A stretch of DNA of 64,000 nucleotides from Variovorax sp. 679 (lineage in GTDB: Bacteria > Pseudomonadota > Gammaproteobacteria > Burkholderiales > Burkholderiaceae_C): positions 661,854 through 725,853 of the forward strand of contig NZ_RXFS01000002.1 of the NCBI RefSeq assembly GCF_003952185.1, read 5' to 3'. The notes beneath the pieces were generated by a model. It did not search any database. It was given only the letters and a program-made list of their open reading frames with translations, and was not told where the DNA came from. Position 1 is the first letter of the stretch, and each line of letters begins with the position of its first letter. Made by a program: the position numbers and the translations under genes. This document shows, in pieces, positions 52,973-61,209 of the stretch.

Positions 52973-54748
52973 TCAGAAACGCGCATTGAATTCGAGCTGC
53001 AGCGTGTCGATCGACTGCGGCGGTCCGTAGACCTCCTTGGTCGAGATCCAGCGGCCGGTGAACCACATGTTCTTGTCGATCGCGTAGGAGCCGCCCAGGA
53101 AGTAGCCGCGTGCGTTGGTGCCGCCGCCGTGGAAGGTCGGGTCGTTGTAGCCGTCGGGCATCGCGTCGGGCTCGATGCGCTTGTAGCCGGCGAGCACGTT
53201 CCAGTCGCCGCGGTTGGCCGGCGCCGGCTTGCCGTAGGTGGCCTGCAGCATGTAGGCGTTGCCGCCGCTCTTGAAGTCGGCCTGGCCGGTGCCGCCGGTG
53301 GCGCCGAAGTTGTTGACGATCATGCTGCGCACGCCGGCGCGGTTCCAGATGTCGCTGGCGCTGTAGGCGGTGTTGCGCACGAAGTTGGCGTCCAGGCGCA
53401 GGTTGTTGCCCGCCACCTTGGTGTCCCAGCGCAGGTTCAGGTCGATCAGGCGGAACTTCGAGGCCAGGCCCACGTACTGCGGCTGCGGCGTGCCGGCCGG
53501 GTTGAGCGGGTCGAGCTTGATGTCGCGCAGCAGCATGAGCGTGTTGCCCTTCTGCATGAAGGCCGGGCGCGACCAGTCGGTGCTGCAGCCGTCCTGGCCC
53601 GCGTACAGCGCGCAGGGCTGCGAGATCTGGCCCGTGACGTTGCGGAAGTTGTAGTAGGCGAGCGCGCCGCGCAGGCGGTTGTCCTCGTCGATCTTCCATT
53701 CGGCGCCGGCCTGCGCGCCGAGCAGCCACTTGTTCTCGCTCTTCATCTTGTTCTGGCTGCGGCCGGGCGAGTTGTCGGAGGAATACTCCAGCGGAATCAG
53801 GCCCAGCGTGCCGAACAGCGTGAGGTCCTTGTTCGAGGCCAGCTTCTTCTCGAACTGCGCGGCGATGCCGTCGAAGTTCAGGTCGTTCGAATACAGCAGG
53901 TCGGTTGACATGAACGGGTTGCCGAAGCGGCCCGCGGTGACCGTGAGCCAGTCGACCGGCTTGTGCGAGATCCACATCTGGTCGAGCCACACGCTCTTCT
54001 TGCTCAGGCCGCCGCCCAGTGTCTGGGTGGTCGAGACCGGGCTCTCGTCGCTGCCCGAGGCCAGGCGCACGCCGGCCTTGGTGTTCTCGGTGAGGTCCGC
54101 ATACACGCCCAGCCGCGCGCGGGCGCGGAACAGGTTGCGGCGGTCCTGCCGCGTGTTCAGCAGCGACGGCAGCGCGAGGTTGGTGTTCGGGTTGACGTCG
54201 TAGCCCGCGCCCTTGTTGAACTCGCTCCAGTTGGTCTCGATGTTGCTGTTGTTGCCCGCGTAGCTGCGCGACTCGTTGCGCACGCGCACGTCGCCTTCCA
54301 CGCGGATGCGCTTGCTCCACTCGGGCGTCTCGTTGGGCGCGGCCCAGCCTTCGTCCTTGGCCTGCGCCATGACCTGGGCCTTGACCTCGTCGCGGATCTG
54401 GTCGCGCACGGTCTGCGAGATGTAGGGCACACGCACGTCGCCGGGCTCCAGGCGCACGCCGCCGGCCACGCTGGCCGATGCGGCGGTGCTGGCCGCCGCC
54501 AGGCGCTGCTGCGCCTGCTGCGCGGCCAGGGCCTCGGTCTGGGCCTGCGCGAGCAGGGCCTCGCCCACGTCCTTGGCGAGCGTGCCGCTCTGGATGAGGC
54601 CGCGGATCAGCTTGACCATGGCGGTCTCGGATGGCGCGGCGGCTGCCTGTGCCGAGGCGTGGCCGGCGGACAGGGCGAACGCGGAGGCCACGGCCGCCGC
54701 GAGCGCGCACCGGCGCAGGATCGGGAGGTGTTGTCGGAATTGGTTCAT
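52973..54748 (-). CDS. Putative outer-membrane porin (Porin_5 type)
   Basis: A 591-residue protein with a Sec signal peptide (about 1-33, ASA/QA), an Ala/Gln-rich helical stretch (about 35-90), the Porin_5-typical VPYISQTVRDQIRDEVK and WSKRIRVEGDVRVR, and a 16-18-strand-like barrel of alternating residues ending in LEFNARF with terminal Phe for BAM recognition. It lies just after the TonB-like gene. An ATG at 54799 overlaps the TonB stop (ATGA) and would add 17 residues before the signal peptide. It could be the outer-membrane client of the private Ton complex, though Porin_5 lacks a plug. Confidence 0.85.
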   Translation of the reverse strand: MNQFRQHLPILRRCALAAAVASAFALSAGHASAQAAAAPSETAMVKLIRGLIQSGTLAKDVGEALLAQAQTEALAAQQAQQRLAAASTAASASVAGGVRLEPGDVRVPYISQTVRDQIRDEVKAQVMAQAKDEGWAAPNETPEWSKRIRVEGDVRVRNESRSYAGNNSNIETNWSEFNKGAGYDVNPNTNLALPSLLNTRQDRRNLFRARARLGVYADLTENTKAGVRLASGSDESPVSTTQTLGGGLSKKSVWLDQMWISHKPVDWLTVTAGRFGNPFMSTDLLYSNDLNFDGIAAQFEKKLASNKDLTLFGTLGLIPLEYSSDNSPGRSQNKMKSENKWLLGAQAGAEWKIDEDNRLRGALAYYNFRNVTGQISQPCALYAGQDGCSTDWSRPAFMQKGNTLMLLRDIKLDPLNPAGTPQPQYVGLASKFRLIDLNLRWDTKVAGNNLRLDANFVRNTAYSASDIWNRAGVRSMIVNNFGATGGTGQADFKSGGNAYMLQATYGKPAPANRGDWNVLAGYKRIEPDAMPDGYNDPTFHGGGTNARGYFLGGSYAIDKNMWFTGRWISTKEVYGPPQSIDTLQLEFNARF

Positions 54749-54795
54749 CGCTTGGTTCGCAGGATTGAATGGAACAACGCTCTGGGCGCCGGCGC

Positions 54796-55530
54796 TCATG
54801 GCCGCCGCCCTCTCATGGACACACGCATCGGGAAGCGCAGCGACGCGGGCGGTTTCTCGTCGACGCGGTCGAGGCCGCGGATCAGCGCGAGCACCGCTTC
54901 GTCGATGTCGGGCGTGCCGGTGCCGCGCACCAGCTGCGCCCGCGCGGTCTTGCCGTCGGCGCCCAGCCACAGGTCGATCTGGATGTCATCGAACACCAGC
55001 TGGCGCGTGCGCGGATCGCGCGACAGCGCCTGCTGCAGCACGCTGGACACGTAGCGCGCATACGAGCCGCTGCCGAGGCCGCCGCCCCCGCCGGTGCCGC
55101 TCATGCCGCCGCCGCTGCCGGCCTGGATGCCGAAGGCGTCGCCGCCGGCCTGCGCGGCGCTGTCCATGGTCACGGGGTCGCCGAGGTCCTTCGAGGGGCT
55201 GGGCGGCGTGTCGTCCTTCGGAGGCTCCAGCGGCTCGATGGGCTTGGGCTCGGGTTCGGTCATCGGCTTGATCTTTTCCGGCTCGGGCTCCGGCAGCTTC
55301 TCGGGCTCGGGCGGAGGTGGCGGCGGCGGCGGTGGGGGCAGCATCAGCATCGGCGCATCGGCCACCACGCGCTTGGTGCTGGCGGTGTCGGCCAGCAGGT
55401 GCCACACCAGCGCCACCAGCGCGGCGGCGAGCGCCAGGCCGATGACCCAGCCGCCCCAGCGGCGCCACAGCCCAGCCTGCCCGCCCGCGCGACGCGCGCC
55501 GGCGGCTGAAGTCGGGTTGCGAGGGTTCAC
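54796..55530 (-). CDS. TonB-like energy transducer
   Basis: A 244-residue protein with a cytoplasmic N-terminus, one transmembrane helix (about 28-46), a run of ten Pro (65-74), an acidic/basic Pro-Glu-Lys spacer (about 75-112), a Gly-rich linker and a C-terminal TonB-fold domain (about 155-240; YVSSVLQQALSRD, ... QIDLWLGADGKTARAQLVRGTGTPDIDEAV). It spans the periplasm and transmits proton-motive force from ExbBD. It is 10 bases after exbD and overlaps an alternative porin start. Confidence 0.9.
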   Translation of the reverse strand: MNPRNPTSAAGARRAGGQAGLWRRWGGWVIGLALAAALVALVWHLLADTASTKRVVADAPMLMLPPPPPPPPPPEPEKLPEPEPEKIKPMTEPEPKPIEPLEPPKDDTPPSPSKDLGDPVTMDSAAQAGGDAFGIQAGSGGGMSGTGGGGGLGSGSYARYVSSVLQQALSRDPRTRQLVFDDIQIDLWLGADGKTARAQLVRGTGTPDIDEAVLALIRGLDRVDEKPPASLRFPMRVSMRGRRP

Positions 55531-55540
55531 GCTGCTGTCC

Positions 55541-55954
55541 TCACTTCTGCTTGCCGGTCACGAGGCCGATCTGGTTCAGCTCGATGCGGCGCAGCAGGTC
55601 GAGCACGTCGACCACCTTCGCGTACTGCACGCTGGCGTCGCCGCGCACGATCACGGGGAAGTCGGGCGAAAGCGCCTTCTCGGTGCGCAGGCGCTCTTCG
55701 AGCTCCGGCAGGGTGACCGGGTAGGCATCGAGGAACACGTTGCCCGCGTTGTCGATGGTGATGGCCTTGGTCTTGGGCTTTTCCAGCGCCACCGAGGCGC
55801 TGGCCTTGGGCAGGTCGACCTTGATGCCGGGAATGCTGGCGTTGCTGGTGAGGATGAAGATCACCAGCACCACCAGCAGCACGTCCACGAAGGGCGTGAT
55901 GTTGATGCCGCCCGTGCGCTTGCGCGCGCCGAACCTGGCTGCGGGGTTTGCCAT
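55541..55954 (-). CDS. exbD: ExbD/TolR-type proton-channel component
   Basis: A 137-residue protein with a short cytoplasmic N-terminus and one transmembrane helix (about 19-36) holding the functional Asp in TPFVDVLLVVLVIF, then the periplasmic ExbD/TolR domain with IPGIKVDLPKA. It forms the stator pair with the ExbB encoded 15 bases upstream. Confidence 0.95.
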   Translation of the reverse strand: MANPAARFGARKRTGGINITPFVDVLLVVLVIFILTSNASIPGIKVDLPKASASVALEKPKTKAITIDNAGNVFLDAYPVTLPELEERLRTEKALSPDFPVIVRGDASVQYAKVVDVLDLLRRIELNQIGLVTGKQK

Positions 55955-55969
55955 GGCGTCTCGGCTCCC

Positions 55970-57772
55970 TCAGGCGCGCCGGGCCACGACCTGCGCGACG
56001 GAGCGGCCTTCGCCCTGCTCTTCCGCCAGGCGTGTGACGAACTCGTCCACGAACACCGCCATGTCGGCGCCGATGGCGTCCGAGCGCGAGGCGAGCCAGT
56101 TGTAGCCGAACAGCGCGGGAATCGCGACACCCAGGCCCGCGGCGGTACACAGCAGCGCGGCCGCCATGCCCGGTGCCACCGAGTTGATGTCCACCGCCCC
56201 GGCCATGGCCGCCACGACGAACACCAGCATGATGCCGATCACCGTGCCGAACAGGCCCACGTAGGGCGCGCCCTCGATGGTGGTCGACAGCCAGTTCATG
56301 CGCTTGGACATGCGCTCGGTCTCGCGCACCATCACGCCGTCCATGGCGGCGCGGATGGCGCCGATGGTGGCGCTGGAGACCGCGCTCAGGTCGTAGCCGC
56401 GGTCGTGGCGGCGGCGCATCTCGTCGATGGCCACCTCGTACAGGCGCCACAGCGAGGAATCGGCGCGCACCTCCTGCGGCACGGTGTTGTTCACCGCCAG
56501 GCGATCGAGCGGCGCGCCCGCGGCCTCGCGGAAATGCTCGATGAAGATGTCGTTGGCGCGCTCGGTGGCACCGTAGCTGCGGCCCTTGCCGATCATGATG
56601 GCCCACGACAGCACCATCATCAGCCCCAGCACGCCCACGACCACCCAGGCGTCCAGCGGCATCGCCGCGAGGATGAAGCCGAAGTGGCTCTTGCCGGCCT
56701 GCTGCTCGTCGGCGCCGAACGCCGTGAGGCGCGACTCGGCGCCCTGCGAGACCGCGTCGGCCAGCAGCAGCGCGTCGCCGCGCGCCACCTTCGACAGACG
56801 CACTTCGTCGATGGCGCCGCTGAACGGTGCGAAGGCCGCGGCCTGCGCCGTGGGAGTTCCCGACGCGACGGCCGGCACGTCCGCACCGAGTGCCGCAGCC
56901 GAATTCAGCGCCGGCAGCTTCGCCGCCACCGACGCGGCGCGACGGCCGCCGACGAAGAGCGCCACGTTCTCGCCCTCGGCCTTCACCGCGATATGCGACC
57001 ACTGCCCAGCCTGCACCGGCTGGCCCGGCGCGCTGCGCTGGCCGTTGACCTGCACGAAGGGCACGCCCTGGTCGATGCCGACCACCAGCTCGCCGGCACC
57101 GTCGCGGCGTGCATAGACCACCTGCTGCGCGCCGAGCTTGTCGGGCCTGATCCATGCGGAGAAAGTGAGCGCACCGCCGGCCTGCACCGCGAGCGACGGC
57201 GTGGCCGGCAGCATCAGCGCGGCGGCTCCGAGCTGCGCGCCCTTGCCGATGACCGTGCCCTCGACCGGCACCGCGGCGGTCTGGCCGTTGTTGCCGTAGG
57301 CGGTGGTGTCGCGCGGCGGCACCGCGCCTTCGGCGAAGTGGTAGACCAGCGTGTAGTCGGGATCGAAGGTGCGCTGGCCGTTGCCCGAGGCCGGCGCCTT
57401 GGGGTTGCCGTAGTACATCCACAGCTTCTGCGGCGTGCCGGCCGAGACGTTGGGCACGTCGACCCAGATCAGCGCCATGCCCAGCAGCGGATCGAACTGC
57501 TCGATCTGGTGGTTGAGCACCGTCTTGTCGTCGGCCGCGACGAAGCGCAGGTCGGCGCCGGTCTCGCTCACGCCCTCGAACTTGAAGTTGCCTGTATGCA
57601 GGCGCACCAGCACCGGCACGCGGCCGGCGTCGCTGCCGATGGCGCCGGCTTGCGGCCCGGCGTCGATGGTGATGGGCTTGCGATAGGACCACTCGGCCTG
57701 CCACCAGGCATGGGCCAGGCCGGGCAAGAGTGTGCTCGCCAGCGTGAGCACGATGAAGAGGATGCGTCGCAT
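55970..57772 (-). CDS. ExbB/TolQ proton-channel protein with DUF2341 and LamG-like periplasmic domains
   Basis: A 600-residue fusion protein. Signal peptide about 1-22. Residues about 27-145 match the DUF2341 pattern (WSYRKPITI opening, LWMYYGNPKA). Residues about 195-335 look like a LamG/concanavalin-A-like fold (LTFSAWIRPDKLG, GQWSHIAVKAEGENVALFVGG, SGAIDEVRLSK). Residues about 374-600 are ExbB: TM at 374-396, long cytoplasmic helices, GLFGTVIGIM (507-516) and a last TM pair (about 510-525, 545-562). Normal ExbB is about 220-250 residues with no periplasmic sensor. The added domains could bind peptidoglycan, glycan or the exported adhesin. It is 58 bases after the TpsB gene. Confidence 0.92.
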   Translation of the reverse strand: MRRILFIVLTLASTLLPGLAHAWWQAEWSYRKPITIDAGPQAGAIGSDAGRVPVLVRLHTGNFKFEGVSETGADLRFVAADDKTVLNHQIEQFDPLLGMALIWVDVPNVSAGTPQKLWMYYGNPKAPASGNGQRTFDPDYTLVYHFAEGAVPPRDTTAYGNNGQTAAVPVEGTVIGKGAQLGAAALMLPATPSLAVQAGGALTFSAWIRPDKLGAQQVVYARRDGAGELVVGIDQGVPFVQVNGQRSAPGQPVQAGQWSHIAVKAEGENVALFVGGRRAASVAAKLPALNSAAALGADVPAVASGTPTAQAAAFAPFSGAIDEVRLSKVARGDALLLADAVSQGAESRLTAFGADEQQAGKSHFGFILAAMPLDAWVVVGVLGLMMVLSWAIMIGKGRSYGATERANDIFIEHFREAAGAPLDRLAVNNTVPQEVRADSSLWRLYEVAIDEMRRRHDRGYDLSAVSSATIGAIRAAMDGVMVRETERMSKRMNWLSTTIEGAPYVGLFGTVIGIMLVFVVAAMAGAVDINSVAPGMAAALLCTAAGLGVAIPALFGYNWLASRSDAIGADMAVFVDEFVTRLAEEQGEGRSVAQVVARRA

Positions 57773-57830
57773 GACAGGGTTCTCCGGAAAGCTCGTATGA
57801 AAAAAAGAAGAAGTGATGGGGCCGCGCGGC

Positions 57831-59498
57831 TCAGTAGTTCGCGGTGAGGCTGAAGTTCACGCGCGGGTCGTGCTTCTTCGTGCGCGGGCCGTCGGTCAGC
57901 GGGTAGCCGATGTCGACGCGGCCCGCGAAGTACTGGCCGACCTTGAAGGTGGTGCCCACGCCGACCGAGTACAGAGAGAAGCGGTCCTGCTGCTCGGGCA
58001 GCGGGCTCTTCAGGCGCAGACGGGCCGCATCGGCGAAGGCGTACACGCGCCAGTTCTCGACCGTGTTGCCCAGGAATGTCAGCGGCTTGCTGCGCAGCTC
58101 GACAGAGCCCACCACGCCGTAGTCGCCGGTGGCCTCGGCCGAGAGATAGCCGCGCACCGAGTTCATGCCGCCGCCGGCGATCTGCTCGCTGGACACCAGC
58201 GGCGAATCGGTCATCTGTCCGTTGAAGCGGAAGGCGAGCTGCGAGCCCCCATCGAAGGTGTGCGTGCCGTTGAGGTCGGTCTTCAGCACCATGAAGCTGG
58301 GCGACGACTTGTAGCGCTTGTAGTCGAAGGCGGCCCAGTCGCTGCCGTACTTGAACGAACTGCTGGTTCCCACCACCAGCGAGATGCCGACGCCGTACTG
58401 GCTTTTTTCCGACTGCCTGAAGCCCGAGTAGGACAGCGTGATCGGCGCGTACTTCAGTGGCACCGTGTCGCCGCTGCCCTTCAGCGTGAGCGCTTCCTTG
58501 TTGTTCTTGAAGTCGATGCCGACGCTGAAGGCATGCCACCAGTCGCCGGCGTTGGGCACGGTGTAGGTCGCCTTCACTCCGAAGGAGTGGCCCTTGCCGA
58601 GCACGTCGGTGCCGCCCACGGTGGCCACGTTGCTGTCGGACGAGAAGGCATTGGCCTCGAGGCTCCAGTTGGTGCCGCGGATGGGCGCGGTGTACGAGGC
58701 CGAGATCACCTTCGTCTGGCTCAGGTCCTGCGGCGCGCCGAAGAAGCTGATGGAGGCGCTGTGGCCCAGCTGCCAGAGGTTGTCGTGGCCCAGCGAGACG
58801 CTGGCGCGCAGCTTGCGCGTGTCGGCGCTGTAGTCGTTGTTGAGGCTGGCGCTGGCGCGCCACGGGCTCGAGTCCTCGACCTTGAGGTCGACGTCCATGG
58901 TGCCGGGCATGGAGCCCTGCCGCACCAGCGGCATCACCTGCCGCTTCGGCCCACGGTTGAGCGCCGCGAGTTCGGACTGCGCCTGGTTGAAGTTGGGCAC
59001 GCCGCCCTCCTTCAGCGCCGGCACCTGGTCGCGCACCTCGAGCGGCGAGTTGTATTCGGCGCCGACGACGCGCACGCGGCCCGCGCGCGTCTCGTTGACC
59101 TGCAGGAACACAACGCCCTGCGTGACCTGCTGCTCCGGCAGGTCGACATACACCGACTGGTAGCCCGCCGCCTGGTAGGCCGCGAGCAATGCGTCGCGCG
59201 CGCCCTCCACGTCCTTCAGCGTGCGCTCGGGGCCGAGGAAGGGCGTGACGGCTTTCTCGATGGCGCGCGCATCGAGCACGGTGTTGCCGCGCACGATGTA
59301 TTCGGAGATGTCGACCTTGCGCTCGGGCGCGGCCGGCGTTGCAGCCGCAGCAGCGGGCGCCGGTGCAGGCGCCGGGGCCTGGGCGATGGCTGCTCCCTGC
59401 GCAGTCATCGCGAACACGGCCAGCCAGACCGCGCTGCGGCTGCGACTTCTCTGTGGGCCTTTCTTCTTCGTTTCTTGCATTTGCAGCTCTGTTCTCAT
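57831..59498 (-). CDS. TpsB/FhaC/ShlB-type outer-membrane transporter
   Basis: A 555-residue two-partner secretion transporter. A long basic n-region (KKKGPQRSRSRS) precedes the signal core; cleavage near IAQ/AP (about 40). An Ala/Pro linker leads to two POTRA domains (about 62-136 and 139-210; VDISEYIVRGNTVLDARAIE, then AGRVRVVGAEYNSPLEV). The 16-strand barrel follows, with VRGY in MNSVRGYLSAE (loop L6 motif) and a C-terminal LTANY. It exports TpsA proteins bearing the NxNGI TPS domain; the only candidate in the window is the giant protein encoded about 22 kb away. ATG 59498 is used; ATG 59480 is also possible. It heads the long operon. Confidence 0.93.
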   Translation of the reverse strand: MRTELQMQETKKKGPQRSRSRSAVWLAVFAMTAQGAAIAQAPAPAPAPAAAAATPAAPERKVDISEYIVRGNTVLDARAIEKAVTPFLGPERTLKDVEGARDALLAAYQAAGYQSVYVDLPEQQVTQGVVFLQVNETRAGRVRVVGAEYNSPLEVRDQVPALKEGGVPNFNQAQSELAALNRGPKRQVMPLVRQGSMPGTMDVDLKVEDSSPWRASASLNNDYSADTRKLRASVSLGHDNLWQLGHSASISFFGAPQDLSQTKVISASYTAPIRGTNWSLEANAFSSDSNVATVGGTDVLGKGHSFGVKATYTVPNAGDWWHAFSVGIDFKNNKEALTLKGSGDTVPLKYAPITLSYSGFRQSEKSQYGVGISLVVGTSSSFKYGSDWAAFDYKRYKSSPSFMVLKTDLNGTHTFDGGSQLAFRFNGQMTDSPLVSSEQIAGGGMNSVRGYLSAEATGDYGVVGSVELRSKPLTFLGNTVENWRVYAFADAARLRLKSPLPEQQDRFSLYSVGVGTTFKVGQYFAGRVDIGYPLTDGPRTKKHDPRVNFSLTANY

Positions 59499-59798
59499 GG
59501 GTGAAGCGCACAAGACAGAGCGCTCAAGAACGGAGAGCCTTCGTGTCGCTGCGGCGTACTCTTCCTAGACGCACGGCATGCGCGGCGACTGTCGTTTGTC
59601 ACGAAAACTTCATCAAGAAATTGGCACTCGGAACGATCCGGCCGCTTTTTCACGCTTAAGAAGAAGGACCTCCGAACGGGAGAAGTCGTGTTCCCGAGAA
59701 CGGGTCTTCCCACCGACTTGCGCGGTGTCTAGACTTCGTGGCCCGCCGCGTCGGCGGCGCGCGCGCTTCGGCGCGGGCCATGGAACTGGAGGCAGGAG
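59499..59798. other. Intergenic region between the TpsB gene and the small secreted protein gene
   Basis: This 300-base stretch separates two divergent genes and must hold the promoter of the long secretion operon on the minus strand. I see AT-richer sequence near 59600-59660, a TTTTTCACGC stretch near 59643 and a short CCCG-AGAA-CGGG hairpin near 59693. I cannot assign a -10/-35 pair or ECF promoter with confidence. Confidence 0.5.
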
Positions 59799-60149
59799 AT
59801 GCGCATGGTTTTTCGTATTCGTGGCATCGCCGCCGTGCTCATGCTCGGGTGCTGCGCAGGTGCATGGGCGCAAGCCCAGCCTTGCGTGGAAGTGACCGTC
59901 AACGGCGAACGCACGCCCTCCTACGACTGCCTGACGGAGAAGATGCGCCCACCGGCATCGGCGCGCGCGCCCGATGCAGCACAGCCGGGTCTTGCATCGG
60001 AGGCGATCGTGCAGCGGCCCTCCAACGAACTCGGCCTGTTCAACCGCGCGGCGACCGGCCACCGCATGGGCAACACCTTCGGCACCTCGGTCTATCCGCA
60101 GCGCCCGCCGCCGGTGGCGCCTTCGTCGCCGCTGATTACCCGCCAGTAG
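59799..60149 (+). CDS. Small secreted protein of unknown function
   Basis: A 116-residue protein with a signal peptide (about 1-26, AWA/QA), followed by a short segment with two Cys (CVEVTVNGERTPSYDCLTEKM) that may form a disulfide, then a Pro/Ala-rich tail. No family recognised. GGAGGCAGGAG precedes the start; a second ATG at 59805 has better spacing. It is convergent with the LysR regulator, the stops being adjacent without a gap. Confidence 0.75.
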   Translation: MRMVFRIRGIAAVLMLGCCAGAWAQAQPCVEVTVNGERTPSYDCLTEKMRPPASARAPDAAQPGLASEAIVQRPSNELGLFNRAATGHRMGNTFGTSVYPQRPPPVAPSSPLITRQ

Positions 60150-61079
60150 TCAGCGAAGGCTGCCTTGAGTGCCTTCGCCGTGGAGGCCGACGATCAGCGA
60201 GCGTAGCCAGCTGATCGCCGGATCCTTTTGGAAGCGGCCGTGCCAGAACAGGTTGATCGCGATCTCGGGCAGCTTCGCCGGATGGCGAACGTAGGAAAGA
60301 TCGAACGGCCCCGCCAATGCCTGCGCGAGTTTCTCGGGCACTGTCGCGATCAGGTCCGAGTCGTGCAGGATGTGGCCGACCGCGACGTAGTGCGGCACGG
60401 TCAGCACCACCTTGCGCACGACCTTCTTGCGGTCGAGGAACTCGTCCGCGTTGCCGTGGCCCGTTCCCGCGGAGATCACCACCACATGCTCGGCGGCGGA
60501 GAACTCGTCGAGCGAGACTTTCCCCTTCTTCCTGTCGAGCGGATGGCCGCGCCTGAACACGCACACGTAGTTCTGCTTGAAGAGCCTGCGCTGGAAGTAC
60601 CCGGTCTTCAGCTGCGGCAGCAGGCCGATGGCGAGGTTGACGTGGCCGGCCTCCATCTCGTCCTGCAGATTCACGGCCGTGTTGCGCACCGTGCTCAGCG
60701 AAACGTTGGGCGCGACCCTGGCGATCTCCTTCATCAGCCTGGGCAGGAAATAGATCTCGCCGATGTCCGTCATGCCGACGGTGAAGGCGCGCTTCGAGGT
60801 GGCCGGATCGAACGAGGCCTTCTGGTTGATCGCCGCATGAATGACCTGCAGCGCCCGCGCCGTGGGCTCGGCGAGCTGCTGCGCGTAGGGCGTGGGCTCC
60901 ATGCCGTTGGGCGTGCGCAGGAAGAGCGGATCGTCGGTCAGCTTGCGCAGGCGCGCCAGCGCGTTGCTCACGCCCGGCTGTGACAACCCGAGGCTGGCCG
61001 CCACCTTCGAAACCCTGCGGTCGACGAGCAACTGCTGGAAGACGACCAGCAGGTTGAGATCGATGTCCTTGAGCTCCAT
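60150..61079 (-). CDS. LysR-family regulator, NahR/NagR type
   Basis: A 309-residue regulator. The helix-turn-helix is at about 8-65 (MELKDIDLNLLVVFQQLLVD, SQPGVSNALARLR) and the effector domain at about 90-300 (TVGMTDIGEIYFLPRLM, ISAGTGHGNADEFL, LPEIAINLFWHGRFQKD), all matching NahR/NagR/DntR-type proteins that respond to salicylate-like effectors. It is divergent from the oxygenase operon it most likely activates. Confidence 0.92.
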   Translation of the reverse strand: MELKDIDLNLLVVFQQLLVDRRVSKVAASLGLSQPGVSNALARLRKLTDDPLFLRTPNGMEPTPYAQQLAEPTARALQVIHAAINQKASFDPATSKRAFTVGMTDIGEIYFLPRLMKEIARVAPNVSLSTVRNTAVNLQDEMEAGHVNLAIGLLPQLKTGYFQRRLFKQNYVCVFRRGHPLDRKKGKVSLDEFSAAEHVVVISAGTGHGNADEFLDRKKVVRKVVLTVPHYVAVGHILHDSDLIATVPEKLAQALAGPFDLSYVRHPAKLPEIAINLFWHGRFQKDPAISWLRSLIVGLHGEGTQGSLR

Positions 61080-61104
61080 GCGCGGCGTCTCACATTCTCG
61101 AAAT

Positions 61105-61119
61105 CAATATGAACTATTG
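61105..61119. promoter_or_regulatory. LysR-type operator candidate
   Basis: CAAT-N7-ATTG (61105-61119) is a dyad with the T-N11-A character of LysR-family sites, in the short gap between the regulator start (61079) and the oxygenase alpha start (61210). AATATG and TATTG around it are AT-rich in an otherwise G+C-rich region. Binding by the divergent regulator is inferred. Confidence 0.45.
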
Positions 61120-61209
61120 CCCACATTCTATTGAGCGATGACGCCCGAATGGGGATCATCGATGCACCCACGAGACGCTGCCTTCGAGGACAGCACAGGA
61201 GACAGGAAC

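Noticed and set aside
59499..59798. tRNA or small RNA gene in the gap before the TpsB gene
   Set aside because: No cloverleaf, T-loop consensus or terminator-bearing small RNA pattern could be found; only short hairpins are present.
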